Part shown: piece by piece, positions 16,669-26,574 of the stretch
How positions within the stretch are numbered: the first letter of the stretch is position 1
Layout of the letters: every line of letters begins with the position of its first letter
Assembly (NCBI RefSeq): GCF_002217475.1
Contig: NZ_MUHH01000023.1
Span: 1 to 64,000 of the forward strand
Direction: 5' to 3'
Source: Flavobacterium tructae
Lineage (GTDB): Bacteria; Bacteroidota; Bacteroidia; Flavobacteriales; Flavobacteriaceae
DNA length: 64,000 nt
The notes under the pieces: model-generated
Seen by the model: the letters and a program-made list of their open reading frames with translations, nothing else
The model's database searches: none
Told to the model about the DNA's origin: nothing
Position numbers and translations under genes: made by a program

Positions 16669-19575
16669 TTGGAACCTACAAAATCATTTCAGTTCTGCTT
16701 TGACATCAGTTTTGAAAAAAACCTGAATACCTACCTCCCAACAGCTTATATCATTGAGAATACCGATGATATTAAATATCTGGACAAAAAAGCGAGTACA
16801 GATGTACTTGAAAGTTTTGGAGTTCTTTTTGAAAATTTAGATTCCAATACAAAAAAAATACTGACGGCTTGCGACTCTTTAAAACCTGATTTTATCTTCA
16901 AGAAATTCAGCGCCAAAATCAAATCGGCTAAAACAATTGCTGATTTACAAAAAGATTCCAAAATTGAATTTGCCATTCGTCAGCATTTAAAATTTAACTT
17001 AGAATCCTTTTACAATCTAATTGTAAAAGAACAATTTCCATTCTCTGCTAACATGAGTGCCGAAAAGGATTTTTATCGTTGGAGAGTCGATACAAATCCG
17101 TTAGAATTTGAACCTCAGATTCAATTTGACAAACACGCCGAAGGCATTACTTATACTCTATCTTTAAAAGAAGGCGAAGCCACATTTTTACCAATGGATA
17201 AAAGTGTAGATATTCTTTTGGACGAACCAAGCTGGTTGATCATCGACAAAAAACTTGGGCAGTTAAAAGAACTTAATTCTAAAAAACTGCTGCCTTTTTT
17301 AAAGAAGAAATCAATCGAAATACCATCAAAACTAGTTGACAATTACTTCAAGAATTTCATTCCGGAAATAGCCAAAAAAATCGACATCGAATCTACCGGC
17401 TTTGAAATTGAGCTCCGCGACACCATTGTCTCCTGCACGATTCAGCCTGTTTTTGATTTCTTTAAAAACTGTTATTACCTCAACCTTTTTTTTGACTATA
17501 ACGGTTATTCTTTTGATGCGGGTAAAACTAAAAAAACACACTCTTTTGTGGATTTTAGTGTTGCCAACGAACCTAAAATTATTCAGTTCAAACGAAGCGC
17601 TGATGAGATTTCCTATACAGACAAATTACTCAGTCTTGGTTTAACAAAAATCAAAAATGAATTGTTTGGATTGAGTTCAAATGCCGAGACCTCTGATCCG
17701 TATGTCAATATTCAATTCATTATTGACCATAAAGAACCACTCGAAAGTCTGGGTTTTACCATTCAGAATCTCAAACTCGAAAGCAAAGAAATCATCACCG
17801 AAAGCAACACGATTTCAATTGCAAAAGAAACGAAAGCCGATTGGTTCGACATTAAAATAATCATCACAATTGGTCCTTATAAAATCAATTTCAGCGAAAT
17901 AATTCCAAACATAAAAAGCAAAGAAAGACTCTTTATGTTGCCTGACGGAAATTACTTTTTGATTCCGCTGGAATGGTTTAGCAAATACGGTTCTCTGGCA
18001 AAATTGGCAAAGACAGAAAACGGAACTGTTTTGTTGCGTAAAAGTAATTTTACTGCTTTAGACGGAATTTCAGAAATCTCCAATGATCCGGACCAGATTC
18101 ATAAAGCTGAATTTACAGCTTCCGATTTACTAAAAGCAACCTTGAGACCGTATCAGATTGATGGTGTAAAATGGCTTTTAGGTCACTTTAATGCCAATCT
18201 CGGCGCGTGTCTGGCCGATGATATGGGACTTGGAAAAACGCTGCAGACTTTAGCGGTTTTAGTTGCGGTACAGGAACAATTGGGCTTTACGACTAAAACG
18301 ACCAATTTTGATTTATTCTCAAACGATACGACTATCGAAAGAGAACCTCTGAAGGCCTTGATCGTTCTCCCTTCTTCTTTGGTTTTTAACTGGTACAATG
18401 AAGCCGGAAAGTTTACGCCTCATTTTTCGAAAATGCAATATGTGGGCAATGACCGAAAATTACTGGCAAGCAGATTAAATTCAACCGATTTAATTTTTAC
18501 GAGTTACAGCATTGTTCATCGTGATATTTCTATTTTAGAAAAATATGATTTCCGCTATTTAATTTTAGACGAGAGTCAATACATTAAAAACAAAGATTCT
18601 AAGATTTTTAAAGCCATCAATAAGATCAGCACGGGACATAAAATTGCTTTGAGCGGTACACCAATCGAAAATTCACTTGACGATTTATGGTCGCAGATGC
18701 AGTTTATCAATCCTGATATTTTGGGGAGTTATGCTTTTTTCATGGAGAATTTCAAAAACCCTATTGAGAAAAAACAGAACGAAGAAGTTTTAAATGAATT
18801 AAAAAACCTGATCCAGCCTTATATTTTAAGAAGAACCAAAGAACAGGTTTTAAAAGATTTACCGGAATTGACAGAGCAAGTTTATTACTGCAATATGGAT
18901 GCTGAACAGGAAAAACTATACGAAAAAGAGAAATCAAAAGCACGTAACTTTTTACTGAAAACGGATGGATCAGGTCCTGATAAAATTAGTATTATCAATA
19001 CTTTAATGAAGCTGAGACAACTGAGCAATCATCCCAAAATGGTCGATCAGGATTCTGAAGTAGATTCCGGAAAATACATTGCCGTTACGAATTACCTGAA
19101 AAACTTAGTCAAGGGAAAACAAAAAGTCATCATTTTTAGCTCCTTTGTGACCAATTTGAATTTTTATACGGATTGGTGTAAAGAAAACAAAATAGAATAT
19201 TGCGAGATTACCGGTGAAACTCCGTCACAAAAAAGAGAACAGCAGGTAAAACGATTTCAGGAAAAAGAAAACCCTTTGTTATTCTTTATTTCCCTTAAGG
19301 CGGGTGGCGTTGGTCTCAACATTACCAAGGCTTCTTATGTCTTATTCCTTGATCCCTGGTGGAATCCTTTTGCAGAGAAACAGGGAGTAGGAAGAGCACA
19401 TCGTATCGGACAATTGAACAAAGTAAACGTAGTTCGTTTCATTTCAAAAAATACAGTCGAAGAAAAAATCATCAAATTACAGGAAAACAAAAAACTACTC
19501 TCGGATTCGCTTTTGGAAGAAAGTCATATCAGCGACGAAATTGAAGCTAATCTGGAATACCTGCTGGGCTCCTGA
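16669..19575 (+). CDS. SNF2-family DEAD/DEAH helicase
   Basis: 968 aa. The N-terminal half (residues 1-490) is a divergent region with no zinc finger that I can identify. The C-terminal half is a complete SWI2/SNF2 motor: LRPYQIDGVKWL, Walker A DDMGLGKTLQTLAVL, LPSSLVFNW, the DEAH-type box LILDESQYIKN, SGTPIENSLDDLWSQM, YILRRTKEQVL, and the helicase-C motifs SLKAGGVGLNITKASYVLF and GRAHRIGQ. It is presumably a DNA translocase; its target is unknown. The start is TTG 16669: an in-frame TAA lies at 16663-16665 and the next ATG is about 128 codons downstream. Confidence 0.92.
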   Translation: MEPTKSFQFCFDISFEKNLNTYLPTAYIIENTDDIKYLDKKASTDVLESFGVLFENLDSNTKKILTACDSLKPDFIFKKFSAKIKSAKTIADLQKDSKIEFAIRQHLKFNLESFYNLIVKEQFPFSANMSAEKDFYRWRVDTNPLEFEPQIQFDKHAEGITYTLSLKEGEATFLPMDKSVDILLDEPSWLIIDKKLGQLKELNSKKLLPFLKKKSIEIPSKLVDNYFKNFIPEIAKKIDIESTGFEIELRDTIVSCTIQPVFDFFKNCYYLNLFFDYNGYSFDAGKTKKTHSFVDFSVANEPKIIQFKRSADEISYTDKLLSLGLTKIKNELFGLSSNAETSDPYVNIQFIIDHKEPLESLGFTIQNLKLESKEIITESNTISIAKETKADWFDIKIIITIGPYKINFSEIIPNIKSKERLFMLPDGNYFLIPLEWFSKYGSLAKLAKTENGTVLLRKSNFTALDGISEISNDPDQIHKAEFTASDLLKATLRPYQIDGVKWLLGHFNANLGACLADDMGLGKTLQTLAVLVAVQEQLGFTTKTTNFDLFSNDTTIEREPLKALIVLPSSLVFNWYNEAGKFTPHFSKMQYVGNDRKLLASRLNSTDLIFTSYSIVHRDISILEKYDFRYLILDESQYIKNKDSKIFKAINKISTGHKIALSGTPIENSLDDLWSQMQFINPDILGSYAFFMENFKNPIEKKQNEEVLNELKNLIQPYILRRTKEQVLKDLPELTEQVYYCNMDAEQEKLYEKEKSKARNFLLKTDGSGPDKISIINTLMKLRQLSNHPKMVDQDSEVDSGKYIAVTNYLKNLVKGKQKVIIFSSFVTNLNFYTDWCKENKIEYCEITGETPSQKREQQVKRFQEKENPLLFFISLKAGGVGLNITKASYVLFLDPWWNPFAEKQGVGRAHRIGQLNKVNVVRFISKNTVEEKIIKLQENKKLLSDSLLEESHISDEIEANLEYLLGS

Positions 19576-19657
19576 TAATTTGTTTTCAAAACCTGTAAAA
19601 CAGCATCTTATTAGGTTCTATAAAATTGTTATATTTACAATCTTACAACTTAATAAG

Positions 19658-20920
19658 ATGCCAAAAAAATTATTTAGAAACCTCCTTATATTTTTCATTT
19701 TTGCTTCGGCTACTGCTCAGGAAGTACAAACTGAAGTAAATCCGCCTTACAATATTAAAACCGTCTCTTTTGTTCAGAACGGCAGTAATGTGATTCCGAT
19801 CTTCGAATTGGGGGAAGCATTTCAATTTCAATTTGACGATTTATTTGGCAATGAAGCCAATTATTATTTTGAAGTGATACACTGCGACTACAACTGGAAA
19901 CCGTCTGATATTCCGAAAACAGACTATATCATCGGTTTTGACAATCAGCGAATTACTGACTATTCGAATTCGTTCAATACACTTCAAATCTATTCGCATT
20001 ACCGACTTCCTTTCCCGAATCAGTTTACCAGTCAATTGCGTCTTTCTGGCAATTATATGCTTCGTATTTTAAATGAGGACAAAGAAGTTGTGCTATCCAG
20101 AAAATTTATCTTATACGAAAATCACTGTACTGTAGCGACTCAGGTAAAAAGAAGCCGGGATTTGTCTAACATAGAACACAAACAAAATCTGGATTTTAAT
20201 ATCAGCTCTAATGATATTGTTTTTCAGACTCCGCTGCAAAATGTAAAAGTGCTGCTGCTACAGAATGGCAACTTTAACACTTCTATTAAAAATATTGTGC
20301 CGCAATACACCATTGGGAATCAGCTGGTGTACAAATACGATAAAGAAACTCAGTTTTGGGGCGGTAACGAGTTTTTGTATTTTGAAAACAAAGACATCCG
20401 CGCGGCTAGCACCAATGTAGCCAAGGTAGGAAGCAGCGGCGACATTTATAACTCTTATTTGTTTACCAATCTGGCAAGAGCCAATCAGATTTACTCGAAC
20501 AATCAGGATGTAAACGGAAATTTCGTAGTGAAAAATATCAATGCTTCCAACAATGAAATCGAAGCTGACTATGCCTGGGTATATTTCAGTCTGTCGGCCC
20601 CAACTTTCAGAGCCTCGAATAAGGATATTTATATCAGCGGGATGTTCAACAATTACAGCCTGTCTCCGGAATATAAGATGGATTATAATTCAGAGAAAGG
20701 AATATTTGAAAAAGCCGTAATGATCAAACAGGGTTTTACTGCTTTTCAATACACGGTTGCCGATAAAAAAGGAGTGATTGATTATGAAAATGCCATAGAC
20801 GGAAACTTTTATCAGACTGAGAATGAATATACCATCCTGGTGTATTACAGAGAAAGTACAGATCGATACCAGAGAGTGATTGGCAAAGGAAATGCAAACT
20901 CGATAAACATCATAAATTAA
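19658..20920 (+). CDS. Type IX secretion system plug protein (formerly DUF5103)
   Basis: 420 aa. A signal peptide (MPKKLFRNLLIFFIFASATAQ) is followed by the family hallmarks: PPYNIKTVSFVQNGSNVIPIFELGE, YYFEVIHCDYNWKPSDI, DYSNSFNTLQIYSHYRLPFPN, GNYMLRI and, in the C-terminal domain, YISGMFNNYSLSPEYKM. In Flavobacterium johnsoniae a DUF5103 protein was found plugging the periplasmic side of the SprA translocon; this gene belongs to that family. ATG 19658 was chosen because the upstream in-frame extension from 19541 overlaps the helicase gene and lacks a signal peptide. No other T9SS gene lies in the window. Confidence 0.85.
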   Translation: MPKKLFRNLLIFFIFASATAQEVQTEVNPPYNIKTVSFVQNGSNVIPIFELGEAFQFQFDDLFGNEANYYFEVIHCDYNWKPSDIPKTDYIIGFDNQRITDYSNSFNTLQIYSHYRLPFPNQFTSQLRLSGNYMLRILNEDKEVVLSRKFILYENHCTVATQVKRSRDLSNIEHKQNLDFNISSNDIVFQTPLQNVKVLLLQNGNFNTSIKNIVPQYTIGNQLVYKYDKETQFWGGNEFLYFENKDIRAASTNVAKVGSSGDIYNSYLFTNLARANQIYSNNQDVNGNFVVKNINASNNEIEADYAWVYFSLSAPTFRASNKDIYISGMFNNYSLSPEYKMDYNSEKGIFEKAVMIKQGFTAFQYTVADKKGVIDYENAIDGNFYQTENEYTILVYYRESTDRYQRVIGKGNANSINIIN

Positions 20921-20958
20921 AACATTGTTAAGGATTTAGGCAGAAAGATTTTTTTTCG

Positions 20959-20966
20959 TAGCTTTG
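20959..20966 (+). promoter_or_regulatory. apaG promoter -7 box
   Basis: TAGCTTTG matches TAnnTTTG, 33 bases before the apaG start. Confidence 0.55.
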
Positions 20967-20999
20967 CACCTATAACGCACACATATATACTACTTTAGT

Positions 21000-21386
21000 A
21001 TGGTTTCTCAGATAACAAGAGGCATAAAAATATCTGTTTTGACTAGTTTTGAAGGTACTTACTTCAAGAACTATAAGATTCACTTTGCTTTTAGCTATGT
21101 CGTTACAATCGAAAATCACAGCAAAGATTCTGTTCAGTTAACTTCCCGTCACTGGGAAATTTTCGACTCGTTAAACGACCTCGAAGTAGTTGACGGTGAA
21201 GGCGTAATTGGCAAAAAACCGGTTTTAAAACCCGGCGAAAATCACACTTATAGTTCAGGCTGTTTATTATCGTCTCCATATGGGGCAATGAAAGGTCATT
21301 TTAATATGATCAACTTTACCACTACCAAAACATTCAAAGTAATTGTTCCTACTTTCAGAATGTGTGCTCCTTTTGCTTTAAACTAA
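21000..21386 (+). CDS. apaG: ApaG family protein
   Basis: 128 aa, the expected length for this single fibronectin-III-like domain. Recognisable segments are FAFSYVVTIENHSKDSVQL, TSRHWEIFDS, VDGEGVIGKKPVLKPGE, YSSGCLLSSPYGAMKGHF and the terminal IPTF-like IVPTFRM. ApaG was linked genetically to Co2+/Mg2+ handling and diadenosine tetraphosphate in enterobacteria; its molecular role is unsettled. It has its own -7 box. Confidence 0.93.
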   Translation: MVSQITRGIKISVLTSFEGTYFKNYKIHFAFSYVVTIENHSKDSVQLTSRHWEIFDSLNDLEVVDGEGVIGKKPVLKPGENHTYSSGCLLSSPYGAMKGHFNMINFTTTKTFKVIVPTFRMCAPFALN

Positions 21387-21433
21387 AAATTAGGTTTAAA
21401 ACTCCCTTTTTTATCGTTATCTTAATCACAAAT

Positions 21434-21467
21434 TTGACAAATTATTAATTTATCCTTTGTACTTTTG
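21434..21467 (+). promoter_or_regulatory. pruA promoter
   Basis: TTG at 21434-21436 and TACTTTTG at 21460-21467 are 23 bases apart, the upper end of the flavobacterial spacing range. A 70-base leader rich in TCTAATT repeats separates it from the pruA start. Confidence 0.55.
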
Positions 21468-21540
21468 TGCAGCGTTAGATTATTCGTAACAATCAAATCG
21501 TCTAATTCTTAAATTGTCTAATTATCTAATTTTAAATAAC

Positions 21541-23166
21541 ATGCTAAAAGGATTCTTTCACGTACCAAAAGCGGTAAACGAACCGGTAAAAGGATACGCA
21601 CCTAACTCACCAGAAAAAGCAGCAGTTCAGGCAGCTTACACTACTTTATGGAACTCTAAAATCGACGTGCCGTTATACATCGGAAGCGAAGAAATCAGAA
21701 CTGGAAATACAAGAACAATATCAGCTCCTCACGATCACAAACATATCGTAGGAACCTACCACTTAGCTGAAAAACAACATATCGAAAAAGCGATTGCCAA
21801 CGCTCTTGAATCAAGAAAAGCATGGGCAAATATGGCATGGGAACAACGTGCTGCTATTTTCTTAAAAGCTGCTGAGCTTATTGCAGGACCATACAGAGCC
21901 CGCATTAATGCTGCAACAATGATCGGTCAGTCTAAAAATATTCACCAGGCAGAAATTGATGCTGCTTGTGAGCTAATCGACTTTTTACGTTACAACGTAG
22001 AATTCATGACTCAGATTTACGGAGATCAGCCAAAATCAGATTCTTCTACATGGAACCGTTTAGAATACAGACCTCTTGAAGGTTTCGTTTACGCGATTAC
22101 TCCTTTCAACTTTACTGCTATCGCTGCTAATCTTCCTGCAAGTGCTGCTATGATGGGTAATGTTGTGGTTTGGAAACCAAGCGACAGTCAGGTTTTCTCT
22201 GCAAAAATCATTATTGATATTTTCAAAGAAGCAGGTGTTCCTGATGGCGTTATCAATGTTGTTTTTGGTGATGCTTTAATGATTACAGATACTGTTTTAG
22301 CAAGTCGTGATTTTGCAGGAGTTCACTTTACAGGATCAACTCATGTATTTAAAGACATCTGGGCTAAAATTGGTGCTAACATTCACCACTACAAAACTTA
22401 CCCTAGAATCGTTGGAGAAACTGGTGGTAAAGATTTTATCATTGCACACCCAAGCGCTAACGTAAAACAAGTGGCTACAGGAATTGCCCGTGGTGCATTT
22501 GAATTTCAAGGGCAAAAATGTTCTGCAGCTTCAAGAGCTTATATCCCGCAAAGTTTATGGCCAGCGGTTAAAGAACAATTAGTTGCCGATGTAAAATCAA
22601 TGAAAATGGGTTCTCCGGAAGATTTCGGAAACTTTATTACGGCGGTTATCCACGAAGGTTCTTTTGATAAATTGGCGAGCTACATCGACCAGGCTAAAAA
22701 AGATGCTGATGCTGAAATCATCGTTGGTGGAAACTACGATAAATCAGTTGGATACTTTATTGAGCCAACGGTTATCGTAACTACAAACCCAAAATATACT
22801 ACAATGGAAACCGAATTATTCGGACCTGTAATCACTATTTATGTTTACGAAGATGCTAAATGGGAAGAGACTTTAGAATTAGTAGATACTACTTCTGAGT
22901 ACGCTTTAACAGGAGCGGTATTTAGCCAGGATCGCTATGCAATTGAAGTAGCTACAGTAAAATTACAAAATGCTGCAGGTAACTTCTACATCAACGATAA
23001 ACCAACAGGAGCTGTTGTAGGAATGCAGCCATTTGGTGGAGCAAGAGCTTCTGGAACTAACGATAAAGCAGGTTCTGCATTGAACTTATTGCGTTGGGCA
23101 TCTCCTAGAACCATCAAAGAAACCTTTGTAACTCCTGAAGATTACAGATATCCTTTCTTAGGATAG
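21541..23166 (+). CDS. pruA: L-glutamate gamma-semialdehyde (1-pyrroline-5-carboxylate) dehydrogenase
   Basis: 541 aa, NAD-dependent aldehyde dehydrogenase performing the second step of proline catabolism to glutamate. The aldehyde dehydrogenase fold is plain: cofactor loop VWKPSDSQVFS, FTGSTHVFK, catalytic Glu in IVGETGGKDFI, catalytic Cys in FQGQKCSAASRAYIP, TELFGPVITIYVY and the C-terminal PFGGARASGTNDKAG typical of P5C dehydrogenases. ATG 21541 matches the usual MLKGFFHVPKAVNEPV start. No proline dehydrogenase gene is adjacent. Confidence 0.95.
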   Translation: MLKGFFHVPKAVNEPVKGYAPNSPEKAAVQAAYTTLWNSKIDVPLYIGSEEIRTGNTRTISAPHDHKHIVGTYHLAEKQHIEKAIANALESRKAWANMAWEQRAAIFLKAAELIAGPYRARINAATMIGQSKNIHQAEIDAACELIDFLRYNVEFMTQIYGDQPKSDSSTWNRLEYRPLEGFVYAITPFNFTAIAANLPASAAMMGNVVVWKPSDSQVFSAKIIIDIFKEAGVPDGVINVVFGDALMITDTVLASRDFAGVHFTGSTHVFKDIWAKIGANIHHYKTYPRIVGETGGKDFIIAHPSANVKQVATGIARGAFEFQGQKCSAASRAYIPQSLWPAVKEQLVADVKSMKMGSPEDFGNFITAVIHEGSFDKLASYIDQAKKDADAEIIVGGNYDKSVGYFIEPTVIVTTNPKYTTMETELFGPVITIYVYEDAKWEETLELVDTTSEYALTGAVFSQDRYAIEVATVKLQNAAGNFYINDKPTGAVVGMQPFGGARASGTNDKAGSALNLLRWASPRTIKETFVTPEDYRYPFLG

Positions 23167-23206
23167 TCTTAAAGCTGGAAAGTCAAAAGTCTTAAAGTCA
23201 ATATTA

Positions 23207-23240
23207 AAAAGCCAAATCTAAGTTTTTAGATTTGGCTTTT
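23207..23240. terminator. Bidirectional terminator between pruA and the beta-propeller gene
   Basis: AAAAGCCAAATCTAA (23207-23221) and TTAGATTTGGCTTTT (23226-23240) form a perfect 15-bp stem with a 4-base loop; A and T flanks suit both convergent genes. Confidence 0.85.
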
Positions 23241-23287
23241 GTTTTGTTTTGTTTAACCTATTGTTTTTTTTTATTTCTGGACAGGAC

Positions 23288-24370
23288 TTATAATTTAAAA
23301 CTGGAAATAGTATGAAAACGATCTGCGCCTTTATTCTTTTCTCCCTCAAAAGTATCGTAATTTACAACTAACAATTTTCCTTTATAAACAATAGTCTCAC
23401 AAGGATTATCTAATTGCCCGTCAGAACCGTCAGCATTATCATTTTCCCAAATTAAAGAAATCGTATTTGTATCTAAATTTAATTCGTGTACACTATTATT
23501 TTCATAATTGGCAATGAAAATAGAGTTTCGCTTTTTATCATAAAAAAAGCCATCGCAACATTTTAATTTATCCGAATCAAAAACAACTTTTTTAGATTTT
23601 ACTTTTCCATCACAGTAGAATTCTATTTTAGTAATTACTCCATCACCAAAATTTCCCGCATATAGATTTCCTTTTTTATCAAAAGCAATTCCATCAATCC
23701 CAATGGTACTCTTGGTAACTTCAGGTTTTAAGATAAAAGTTGCAATCAGATAATTTTTCTTATTTGATGAATCCAGAGCAATCATTTTCTGATTCAATTC
23801 CTCTAACGAAAAACTATAAATTCCGCTTTCTCTTCGATTTTCAAATAAAGCATCTGTAATATAAATTCGATTTTTAAACCATCTTACGGCTTCTCCAAAA
23901 TTAAATCCTTCGGCTAAAACCTCAGCTTTTACAGGCTTCCCGTCTTTTACGATAATTCTTAGTAATCTGGAGAAATTCTCTCTATTCGCAAAAAACTGAT
24001 TGTCCATAATATATAGATTCCCATCAGGGCCAAACTCCATTCCCATCGGATGTACTTTTTGTGTAACAGGATGTAATGGTAATTTGTCGAACCAGGTTAT
24101 CGGTTTATCATTCTTATCGAAAGTTAAAATTTTACTGCCGTACTTTTCAAATGAAATTGCATTTGTAATCGAAAGAAATAAATTTCCTTTCTTATCAAGA
24201 GCCATTCCGTCCGGAGTTTGGCAAGTTTCGCCCAAGTCTGCAAACAAAGCAGGCTTGATTACTTTAGAAGTCTCGTTGTATTTAATTTCTTGTTTTTTTT
24301 CCTGCGAAAATAAGTTTAAAGAACTTATTAAAATCAGAATACCAATTGTGTGTTTAATCATTTTTTTCAT
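23288..24370 (-). CDS. Secreted SMP-30/gluconolactonase-like beta-propeller protein
   Basis: 360 aa with a signal peptide (HTIGILILISSLNLFSQ). Repeated blade motifs such as PDGMALDKKGNLFLS, GMEFGPDGNLYIMDN, IDGIAFDKKGNLYAGNFGDG and DGFFYDKKRNSIFIAN are typical of SMP-30/gluconolactonase/NHL-type six-bladed propellers. The substrate is unknown; it is predicted to act in the periplasm or outside the cell. The start may be Met1 or Met4. It is monocistronic and convergent with pruA. Confidence 0.75.
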   Translation of the reverse strand: MKKMIKHTIGILILISSLNLFSQEKKQEIKYNETSKVIKPALFADLGETCQTPDGMALDKKGNLFLSITNAISFEKYGSKILTFDKNDKPITWFDKLPLHPVTQKVHPMGMEFGPDGNLYIMDNQFFANRENFSRLLRIIVKDGKPVKAEVLAEGFNFGEAVRWFKNRIYITDALFENRRESGIYSFSLEELNQKMIALDSSNKKNYLIATFILKPEVTKSTIGIDGIAFDKKGNLYAGNFGDGVITKIEFYCDGKVKSKKVVFDSDKLKCCDGFFYDKKRNSIFIANYENNSVHELNLDTNTISLIWENDNADGSDGQLDNPCETIVYKGKLLVVNYDTFEGEKNKGADRFHTISSFKL

Positions 24371-24663
24371 TTCGTTTTAGGCCCGTTTATTATTTTAAGG
24401 AGATTTTATTTCAACATGTTGCTTAGAAATAGAATCAATACAAGGATAAATTTGATCATAATTATTTTTAAGCGAATATAATTGCAAGAACTTCTGCTAA
24501 TTACAAGCGCAACCGAAAAGGCTGTTTTAGCAATCAAATAATGAATAATTCAATTCTGTTGTATTCGTATGCTGAAATGCTGTTATTGAGGGCAAAATCT
24601 CATTATTTATAGTCCTAAACAGAGCTTATTTCTATATTTTGTTATCTTGCTCCTATTTAAAAT

Positions 24664-25722
24664 ATGCTAATGAATTTCATCAAACAAATTGATTTAAAAA
24701 GAGCAGCACTTCATTGTTTTTACTGGATTTTCTTTTTATTTTTTTATTTTTCGAATAAAGCTGATAACGAAGATTCTTATGCTTTTCTATTTATATATTC
24801 CTGGAAAATTGTAGCACAGGCAGCTGTTGGGTATGGTCTGATTTATTGGATTATTCCTCAGACATTAAACAAAAAGAAATATTTACTTTTTACAGTTTCC
24901 GCATTAGGCTGGCTTTATTTCGTTTTTGCCCTTTTAATGATTTTAAAATTTTATTATCTCGAACCAAAATTTCCGGGTTTCTTTGATTACTGGCCTGGTC
25001 ATAAAATGACCGTTATTGAAAGATTAACTTCGGTTAAATTGATGCTGAGAGAATTCTCATTCCTTACCTATCCTGTTATTATTTTAGGCTTTATAAGTTT
25101 TAACCGTAAACAACAACGGCTTTTAAAATTAGAAGAAGAAAAAAAATCAATGGAACTGAAGATCCTAAAAAATCAACTGAATCCACATTTCCTCTTTAAT
25201 ACATTGAACAATCTCTACACTTTAACCTTAAAAAAAGATAATAAAGCACCGGAAGTTATCGCTAAATTATCTGAAATTTTAGATTTTGTTTTATATCGCT
25301 GTAACGAAGATTATGTATCGATCGAAAAAGAAATTGCATTAATTGAAAATTATATTGGTCTGGAAAAATTACGCTACAGCGAAAGCAGACTGACTATTTC
25401 ATTTACAAAAAACATTGAAGTGAGTAATAAGATATCTCCTTTAATTCTATTAACTTTTATCGAAAATGCCTTTAAACATGGTGTAATTAACGAAACTGAA
25501 AAAGCAATAATTTCTTTGCATTTAGAAAGCAAAAAACAACAAATCATTTTTAGCATTGACAACACAAAACCTAAAAACGATTTTGGTAAAACTTCAGATA
25601 AATCTAAAATTGGTTTGGTCAATGTTCGCAAACAATTGGATTTATTATATCCTAAAAAACATCAATTAGAAATTGAAGAAACACAAATTACTTATGCTGT
25701 TAAACTTTACCTCAACATTTAA
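24664..25722 (+). CDS. LytS-type sensor histidine kinase
   Basis: 352 aa (350 if the ATG at 24670 is used). About four membrane segments in the first 145 residues, no extracytoplasmic sensor domain, then the His_kinase domain: KNQLNPHFLFNTLNNL with the phospho-acceptor His, YISLEK-like NYIGLEKLRYSESRL, the N-box LILLTFIENAFKHGV, and the ATP-lid KIGLVNVRKQLDLLYP. It is followed by a LytTR response regulator in the same direction, forming one signalling pair. The stimulus is unknown. Confidence 0.92.
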   Translation: MLMNFIKQIDLKRAALHCFYWIFFLFFYFSNKADNEDSYAFLFIYSWKIVAQAAVGYGLIYWIIPQTLNKKKYLLFTVSALGWLYFVFALLMILKFYYLEPKFPGFFDYWPGHKMTVIERLTSVKLMLREFSFLTYPVIILGFISFNRKQQRLLKLEEEKKSMELKILKNQLNPHFLFNTLNNLYTLTLKKDNKAPEVIAKLSEILDFVLYRCNEDYVSIEKEIALIENYIGLEKLRYSESRLTISFTKNIEVSNKISPLILLTFIENAFKHGVINETEKAIISLHLESKKQQIIFSIDNTKPKNDFGKTSDKSKIGLVNVRKQLDLLYPKKHQLEIEETQITYAVKLYLNI

Positions 25723-25825
25723 TTTTAAGCTTACAAAATGAAAACTCCTAAGATTTTTTTAGAGCTATAACCAAAGCTTATTCAAAACCCATAAATTAGA
25801 TTTTCTAAAAAATATTCTTTTTTGA

Positions 25826-26530
25826 ATGAAATACAGATGCATCATCATTGACGACGAACCTTTGGCAAGAGAATTAATTGCTTCTCATTTAGTGAATTTT
25901 CAAAATTTCGAACTAATCGATTCTTTCGAAAACGCACTGAATGCTTATACTTTTTTAGAAACAAACACAGTCGATTTGATTTTTTTAGATATAGAAATGC
26001 CACTCTTAAAAGGCAATGAATTTTTAAAGAAATTAAAAAATCCGCCTAAGGTAATTTTCACAACGGCTTATCGGGAATATGCCATAGAAGGTTATGAACT
26101 TAATGTCATTGATTATCTCTTAAAACCTATCACTTTTGATCGTTTTTTTGTCTCGATAGAAAAATTCAAACAAGTACAGCCATTAAAAAAGGAAACAAAA
26201 TCAGACTCTGAAAATCATGTTTTTGTAACCAGCGGAAGCAGAAATATTAAAATTGTATTTGATGAAATCTTATTTATTGAAAGCCTGAAAGATTATATTA
26301 CCATTCATCTCGAAAACGGAAAATCACATCATATTAAGCAGAATATTTCTGTTTTTGAGAAACAATTAGATTCCAATTTTGTGCGTGTTCACCGTTCTTA
26401 TATCATTCAGATCAAAAAACTAACAGCTTATTCTAAGAATGAAGTTGAAATAAATACAGTAGCAATACCAATAGGAAATAGCTATAAAGAAAATTGGTTA
26501 CATCATTTAGATACAGCTTTACTGAAATAA
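25826..26530 (+). CDS. LytTR family response regulator
   Basis: 234 aa. The receiver domain starts IIIDDEPLARELI, has the phospho-acceptor Asp in VDLIFLDIEMPLLKG (near residue 54) and the switch region TAYREYAIEGYELNVIDYLLKPI. The C-terminal LytTR DNA-binding domain carries IKIVFDEILFIESLKDYITIHL and FVRVHRSYIIQIKKL. It lies 103 bases after its probable kinase. A target promoter cannot be deduced from this window. Confidence 0.93.
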   Translation: MKYRCIIIDDEPLARELIASHLVNFQNFELIDSFENALNAYTFLETNTVDLIFLDIEMPLLKGNEFLKKLKNPPKVIFTTAYREYAIEGYELNVIDYLLKPITFDRFFVSIEKFKQVQPLKKETKSDSENHVFVTSGSRNIKIVFDEILFIESLKDYITIHLENGKSHHIKQNISVFEKQLDSNFVRVHRSYIIQIKKLTAYSKNEVEINTVAIPIGNSYKENWLHHLDTALLK

Positions 26531-26533
26531 AAA

Positions 26534-26567
26534 AATCCCAATCTTAAAAACAAATAAGATTGGGATT
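26534..26567. terminator. Bidirectional terminator between LytTR regulator and CocE hydrolase genes
   Basis: AATCCCAATCTTA (26534-26546) and TAAGATTGGGATT (26555-26567) form a perfect 13-bp stem with an 8-base loop. Confidence 0.8.
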
Positions 26568-26574
26568 CTTTCTT

